From contig DFBH01000068.1 in NCBI GenBank assembly GCA_002366545.1, positions 1-15,802 of the forward strand: a stretch of 15,802 nucleotides of DNA. The letters are read 5' to 3'. The number at the start of each line of letters is the position of its first letter. Position 1 is the first letter of the stretch. Positions 11,779 to 15,802 of this stretch are shown here, in pieces. Below the pieces are notes generated by a model. The model was not told where the DNA came from and made no database searches. It saw nothing but the letters and a program-made list of their open reading frames with translations. The stretch is from Candidatus Oleimmundimicrobium americanum. GTDB taxonomy: Bacteria > Actinomycetota > Aquicultoria > UBA3085 > Oleimmundimicrobiaceae. The position numbers were made by a program, and so were the translations under genes.

Positions 11779-13887
11779 ATGAATTTACTTGAAGCTTTAA
11801 ATCCGGACCAAAGAGAAGCCGTTTCCTGCACGGAAGGCCCGATTATAGTTCTTGCCGGGGCTGGTAGCGGCAAAACCAGGGTTTTAACTAACAGGGTGGC
11901 TTATCTTATAAAAGAAAAAAGGGTAGACCCGCGCAATATTTTGGCTATCACCTTTACCAACAAAGCTGCCAATGAGATGAAGGGGCGGATTTCATCTTTA
12001 ATAGGTAGAGTGGCGCGAGGTATGTGGATTGGAACGTTTCACGCAACCTGCGTGAAGATTTTAAGAAGAGATATTGGGCGCCTCGGACTTAAAAGAAATT
12101 TTGTGATTTATGATGATGATGACAGGATAAGGTTAATCAGTCATTGTCTTAAGGATCTAAATTACGATACAAAAAAATATGCGCCTCGAGCAATTAAGAA
12201 CAGAATTTCAACCGCTAAAAATGAACTTTTGGACGCCGATACATTTTCATCTCGAGCAACCTCTTATTTTGATGAGGTGGTTGCGGAAGTTTATCGTCTT
12301 TTTCAACAAAAGATGACCGAAAATAACGCGCTGGACTTCGATGATTTGATTATGGTGACGGTTGACTTGCTCAATCTCTTCCCCGACGTTTCGGAATTTT
12401 ACAGAAACGAGTTCAAATATATTCTCGTTGATGAGTACCAGGATACAAATCACGCTCAGTATAAACTTGTGAGTCTTTTGGCGGAAAAACATAAGAATCT
12501 TTGCGTGGTTGGGGATCCGGACCAGAGCATCTATAAGTTTCGAGGTGCTAATATTAGAAATATCTTGGAATTTGAATTGGATTATGCCGAGGCCAAAATA
12601 ATTCGGCTTGAGCAAAATTACCGTTCGACACAGTTGATTCTGGAAGCATCAAATTACGTGATTGAAAATAATAAAGGCCGCAAACCGAAAAATTTGTGGA
12701 CAAGCAACGATAGAGGGGATTCCATCGTTCATTACCAGTCGGAAAATGAGCACGAAGAAGCCGCCTTTGTCGGAAGTGAAATAGAGCGTCTTTGCAAGGA
12801 AGAGGGAAGAGATTGTCGAGACTTTGCAATCTTTTACCGAACCAATGCTCAATCAAGGGTTCTTGAGGATGTTTTTTTGCGATATGGTTTGCCGTATAAA
12901 ATAGTGGGTGGGGTAAGATTTTATGAGCGACAAGAAATTAAAGATGTCTTGGCGTATCTAAGAGTAATATCCAACCCTTATGATGCGGTAAGCATGAAAC
13001 GAATAATAAACGTTCCGGCTCGAGGGATTGGGAAGACTTCTATTTCATATATTGATAAGTTTGCAAATCAACAGAGGATTTCTTTTTACGATGCTCTGAT
13101 TAGGGCCGAAGAAAATCTGTGGTTATTATCCTCGGCCAAGGAGAAAATAAAAAGATTCTTAAATATGCTGGAAGAATTGATTGAATCCAAAGAGGGCGGT
13201 ATCCGGTTTTTGGTTGAGAAGGCGCTCGATGTTACGGGTTATTTGGGTTTTTGGCAAGAACAAAAGACTTTTGAGGCCATTGGCAGAGTGGAAAACATAA
13301 AGGAATTTACATCAGCTATAATGGAGTTTGAAAATTCTTTTCCCGAAAAAGGGTTGGATGGTTTTTTGGAACATACAGCTCTTATTGCGGATATCGATTC
13401 ATACAACGAAGTGGTTGATTCCATTACTTTAATGACATTACACAATGCTAAAGGGTTAGAATTTCCAGTTGTTTTTATAGTTGGGATGGAAGAGGGTGTT
13501 TTCCCGCATGTTCGTTCCATGACTGAGCCGGAAGAACTTGAAGAAGAAAGGCGCTTGTGTTATGTCGGTATGACGCGGGCCAAGAAGAAGCTTTATCTAA
13601 CTTCGGCATGGTCAAGAAAACTGTGGGGCTCAACTAATTACAATATGGTTTCAAGGTTTGTAAAGGAAATCCCCGATGATTTGTTCGGGGATGCAGCTGA
13701 GATAGAAATTGAATCACCCTCTAAAAATTTTGGCGTTTTTTCTTTAGGCGACAGAGTTATGCACAAGACTTTTGGCAAAGGGAAAGTGACCTCGGTAAAG
13801 GGAGAAAATCAAGTTACGGTATTATTTTCAGAAGTAGGGGAGAAGACATTATTGCTGGAATATGCACCGCTGGAAAAGGTTAATTAG
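11779..13887 (+). CDS. pcrA: ATP-dependent DNA helicase PcrA/UvrD
   Basis: Superfamily 1A 3'-5' DNA helicase for nucleotide excision repair and removal of replication and recombination barriers (702 aa, slightly shorter than typical PcrA at about 720-780). Motifs in order: Q motif LNPDQREAV (Q11), Walker A AGAGSGKT (26-33), Ia ITFTNKAANEMKGR, II DEYQDTN (from 218), III VVGDPDQSIYKFRGA, IV LEQNYRS, V LMTLHNAKGLEFPVVF, VI CYVGMTRAKKKLYL. The C-terminal tail carries a Tudor-like element (FSLGDRVMHKTFGKGKVTSV...VTVLF) that binds RNA polymerase in PcrA. The 7-nt spacing from a perfect -10 to ATG 11779 suggests a leaderless transcript. It ends in TAG 13885-13887, 9 nt before the pyrophosphatase gene, so the two likely form an operon. 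Confidence 0.97.
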   Translation: MNLLEALNPDQREAVSCTEGPIIVLAGAGSGKTRVLTNRVAYLIKEKRVDPRNILAITFTNKAANEMKGRISSLIGRVARGMWIGTFHATCVKILRRDIGRLGLKRNFVIYDDDDRIRLISHCLKDLNYDTKKYAPRAIKNRISTAKNELLDADTFSSRATSYFDEVVAEVYRLFQQKMTENNALDFDDLIMVTVDLLNLFPDVSEFYRNEFKYILVDEYQDTNHAQYKLVSLLAEKHKNLCVVGDPDQSIYKFRGANIRNILEFELDYAEAKIIRLEQNYRSTQLILEASNYVIENNKGRKPKNLWTSNDRGDSIVHYQSENEHEEAAFVGSEIERLCKEEGRDCRDFAIFYRTNAQSRVLEDVFLRYGLPYKIVGGVRFYERQEIKDVLAYLRVISNPYDAVSMKRIINVPARGIGKTSISYIDKFANQQRISFYDALIRAEENLWLLSSAKEKIKRFLNMLEELIESKEGGIRFLVEKALDVTGYLGFWQEQKTFEAIGRVENIKEFTSAIMEFENSFPEKGLDGFLEHTALIADIDSYNEVVDSITLMTLHNAKGLEFPVVFIVGMEEGVFPHVRSMTEPEELEEERRLCYVGMTRAKKKLYLTSAWSRKLWGSTNYNMVSRFVKEIPDDLFGDAAEIEIESPSKNFGVFSLGDRVMHKTFGKGKVTSVKGENQVTVLFSEVGEKTLLLEYAPLEKVN

Positions 13888-13896
13888 GAGATAAAT

Positions 13897-15513
13897 ATGT
13901 CGATTTATGTTGTGGGACATAAAAATCCGGATACAGATTCTATCTGTTCTGTCATAGCTTATGCATGTCTTAAAAATCAAATTACTGAAAACAACCATGT
14001 TGCAGCATGTCTTGGAAAAATTAACAAGGAAACTGAGTATGTGCTCAATTATTTCAAGGTTTCTCCTCCCCGGTGTCTTCCTCATGTAAAGACGAGGGTA
14101 AAGGATGTTATGGCTTCACCGGTAATTACCGCTTCACCCGGTTTGTCCATTAGGGATGCGGGTGAGCTGATTTACAGGCATAATATCAGAGGTTTGCCGG
14201 TTGTTGATGAAAGTTGCCATTTACTTGGAGCTGTTACCGAGAGGAGTATAGCGCATCAATACATTGAAGAATTAAAAATTAGAAGCTTGAGCGAGGTAAA
14301 GATAAAGCTCGAAAAAATTGCTGAAACTCTTGAAGGAGAAATAATAGTTGGAAATCCCGGGAATATCATTTCGGGAAGTGTTTTGATTGGAGCGATGCTT
14401 TCGGAAACGATGGCAGATTATATTAGTCCCGGAGATATAGTTATTTTGGGAAATCGTCCGGGAGCTCAGATAACAGCTATTAAGGAAGGTGCTTCGTGTC
14501 TTGTTATAACGGGTGGTTTTGTTCCTTCTGAAAAAATTAAGAATATGGCCAAGGAAAAATCTGTGGCCATAATAGTTACAACATATGATACTTTTGCAAC
14601 TGCTCGATTGATAAATTTAAGTATCCCCGTTGATAGAATAATGGAGAGACAAGTCTTTACCGTGCGGGAAGAAGATCTTTTAAGCGAGGTTACTAACGAC
14701 ATTTTAATTTCGGAGAGCAGACAAGCTTACGTTTTGAATTCTAACAATTCTGTAATTGGTGTGATTGCGCGCTCGGACCTTGTAAATCCGGTAAGAAGAA
14801 AGGTGATTTTGCTGGACCACAGTGAAAAGAGCCAGGCGGCGGAAGGAATTGAGCAGGCAAACATTTTGGAGATTATAGATCATCATCGCTTGGGTGACAT
14901 TCAAACTGCGGAGCCGATATTAGTTATAAGCGAACCGGTCGGCTCGACGTCAACCATAGTTTATGAGCAGTTTAAAAAGGCGGGCGTTGAGATTCCAAAA
15001 GATATGGCCGGAATACTTATGGCTGCTATTTTATCAGACACAGTTCTTTTAAAATCGCCCACCACAACTTTGAAGGACGAAGCGGCGGTAAAAGAATTGG
15101 GGAGAATGACGGATTTAGCCCCCATGAAATTTGGTATAAAGATGTATACCGAGGGTTCCGGAGTATCCACGATGAGCCCAAAAGAATTAATCCTTACTGA
15201 TTTTAAGTTATATAACTTAAATGATATCAAAATAGGTATTGGGCAAGTTGAAACAACTGATTTAAAAGTAGTTTTGGATAAAAAGGACAGCATTTTGCGG
15301 GAAATGGAAAAAATTAGAGATGATAAAGACCTAACTCTTGTGTTAATGATGGTTACAGATATTATAAAGGTCGGAACGGAATTTTTGGCAACGGGGAAAA
15401 TTAGGTTGGTGGAGAAGAGTTTTGGTGTAAAACTAAAAGATGGAAGCGCGTTTATCCCCGGTGTAATTTCTCGAAAGAAACAGGTGGCTCCCGCAATAAT
15501 GCGGTCAATTTAA
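13897..15513 (+). CDS. ppaC: Nucleotide-regulated manganese-dependent inorganic pyrophosphatase (CBS-PPase)
   Basis: Family II pyrophosphatase (DHH superfamily) that cleaves pyrophosphate to two phosphates in the cytoplasm; 538 aa, typical of the subclass with a regulatory insert. The DHH domain is split. The N-terminal piece has GHKNPDTDS with metal ligands H8, D12, D14. The insert follows: CBS1 (about 68-122), DRTGG domain (about 130-240, with GNRPGA and TGG at 205-207) and CBS2 (about 246-298). The DHH domain then resumes with LLDHSE (D307), IIDHHRLGD (D328, H329, H330) and ILSDTVLLKSPTTT (D381). The DHHA2 domain (about 410-538) ends with the substrate-binding SRKKQ. In studied CBS-PPases, AMP and ADP inhibit while ATP and Ap4A activate. 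GGAG overlapping the pcrA stop (13887-13890) is the ribosome site. Removal of pyrophosphate supports DNA and RNA synthesis. Confidence 0.95.
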   Translation: MSIYVVGHKNPDTDSICSVIAYACLKNQITENNHVAACLGKINKETEYVLNYFKVSPPRCLPHVKTRVKDVMASPVITASPGLSIRDAGELIYRHNIRGLPVVDESCHLLGAVTERSIAHQYIEELKIRSLSEVKIKLEKIAETLEGEIIVGNPGNIISGSVLIGAMLSETMADYISPGDIVILGNRPGAQITAIKEGASCLVITGGFVPSEKIKNMAKEKSVAIIVTTYDTFATARLINLSIPVDRIMERQVFTVREEDLLSEVTNDILISESRQAYVLNSNNSVIGVIARSDLVNPVRRKVILLDHSEKSQAAEGIEQANILEIIDHHRLGDIQTAEPILVISEPVGSTSTIVYEQFKKAGVEIPKDMAGILMAAILSDTVLLKSPTTTLKDEAAVKELGRMTDLAPMKFGIKMYTEGSGVSTMSPKELILTDFKLYNLNDIKIGIGQVETTDLKVVLDKKDSILREMEKIRDDKDLTLVLMMVTDIIKVGTEFLATGKIRLVEKSFGVKLKDGSAFIPGVISRKKQVAPAIMRSI

Positions 15514-15549
15514 ATGTTGTTTACAACAGAGAGATTGCTTCATTGAAAC

Positions 15550-15599
15550 TAATAGTAATTTATAGAGATTAATTGTAATTAATGGTAACTAATATCACT
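15550..15599. repeat. Degenerate tandem 10-bp repeats (TAATNGTAAY)
   Basis: Five consecutive decamers in phase: TAATAGTAAT, TTATAGAGAT, TAATTGTAAT, TAATGGTAAC, TAATATCACT. Copies 1, 3 and 4 share TAATNGTAA; copies 2 and 5 are decayed. The run ends just before the IS left-end hairpin, in the gap after the pyrophosphatase gene. The 10-bp period matches one helical turn. Confidence 0.45.
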
Positions 15600-15658
15600 A
15601 AAAGTTCCGCGGACGTAAGTCCGGGGGTGTATCGGGCTCCTAAGTCTTCTTATTGGGA

Positions 15659-15664
15659 TATAAT
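15659..15664 (+). promoter_or_regulatory. -10 element directly before tnpA
   Basis: A perfect TATAAT ends 8 nt before the tnpA ATG, and no ribosome-binding site fits in the gap. It could give a leaderless or near-leaderless transcript, as at pcrA. No -35 is evident. Confidence 0.45.
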
Positions 15665-15672
15665 AAAGAACT

Positions 15673-15802
15673 ATGGAGAACAGAAGACAAGCCCACTGTG
15701 TTTATAGGTGTCAGTATCATATTGTTTGGATACCAAAGTATCGATACAAGATATTGACAAATGGGGTTGATAAGTACCTAGAAATCAAACTTGATGAGGT
15801 TA
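15673..15802 (+). CDS. tnpA: TnpA transposase of IS200/IS605 family, N-terminal 43 codons
   Basis: Y1 (HUH) single-strand transposase, cut by the end of the window. The visible residues MENRRQAHCVYRCQYHIVW followed by IPKYRYKIL match the highly conserved start of the family (usually H-V-Y-xx-xYHxVWxTKYR-like). The frame is open to the last base. The catalytic HUH and Tyr motifs lie beyond the window. ATG 15673 fits the family start; the only visible upstream signal is TATAAT at 15659-15664. The left-end hairpin 50-65 bp upstream supports an intact element rather than a stray fragment. Confidence 0.85.
   Translation, partial: MENRRQAHCVYRCQYHIVWIPKYRYKILTNGVDKYLEIKLDEV

Larger units (their letters stand above)
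15605..15802 (+). mobile_element. IS200/IS605-family element, left part (runs off the window)
   Basis: The left end is marked by an imperfect hairpin: CGGAC (15610-15614), loop GTAA, GTCCG (15619-15623), extended by CC/GG (15607-15608 with 15624-15625) past a bulged G. TnpA enzymes recognise such bulged subterminal hairpins. A TnpA gene follows. The exact left boundary, a tetranucleotide in this family, cannot be fixed because the right end is not in the window. Confidence 0.75.

Noticed and set aside
15511..15530. TGTTG/CAACA hairpin just after the pyrophosphatase stop as terminator
   Set aside because: The stem is only 5 bp, AT-rich, and no T-run follows.

Overview
The window looks like chromosomal DNA of a free-living bacterium, probably of Gram-positive (Firmicutes- or Actinobacteria-like) ancestry. 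Evidence: good Shine-Dalgarno sites, several GTG/TTG starts, at least one apparently leaderless promoter, a PcrA-type helicase with the C-terminal Tudor-like tail, and a CBS/DRTGG family II pyrophosphatase. The phylum cannot be fixed from sequence reading alone. Nearly all genes end in TAA and no genuine gene needs UGA decoded as an amino acid, so the standard code applies. No phage genes, rRNA, complete tRNA or CRISPR array are visible.

Layout. 249-3988 (+) holds two translation/RNA housekeeping genes: the ribosome-associated GTPase TypA/BipA and a DeaD/CsdA-like DEAD-box helicase whose leader carries a terminator-like hairpin. 4074-5414 (-) is an unrecognised 11-segment membrane protein. 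5689-8960 (+) holds a small four-helix membrane protein, a HAD phosphatase, an MscS-type channel and an AlkD-like DNA glycosylase. The last overlaps tail-to-tail with a Phd/RelE toxin-antitoxin pair at 8920-9426 (-).

9427-11778 is a mosaic accessory patch. It contains the toxin-antitoxin promoter and operator, two competing hairpins, a perfect 40-bp palindrome and an IS200/REP-like hairpin. Next come a GC-rich lipoprotein gene split by an in-frame TGA, a tRNA 5'-end-like fragment and an imperfect 19-bp direct repeat bracketing the lipoprotein segment. Last is a very AT-rich two-gene unit: a small winged-helix protein and an AbiEii-like nucleotidyltransferase. That unit is preceded by a double palindromic operator of four identical half-sites and is the best candidate for an under-described system (a toxin-antitoxin or defence-like pair).

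11779-15513 (+) returns to housekeeping: PcrA/UvrD helicase, apparently leaderless, followed after 9 nt by a regulated Mn-dependent pyrophosphatase. The window ends inside an IS200/IS605-family element: left-end hairpin with a bulge, then the first 43 codons of a TnpA (Y1) transposase. A run of degenerate 10-bp repeats lies just before it.
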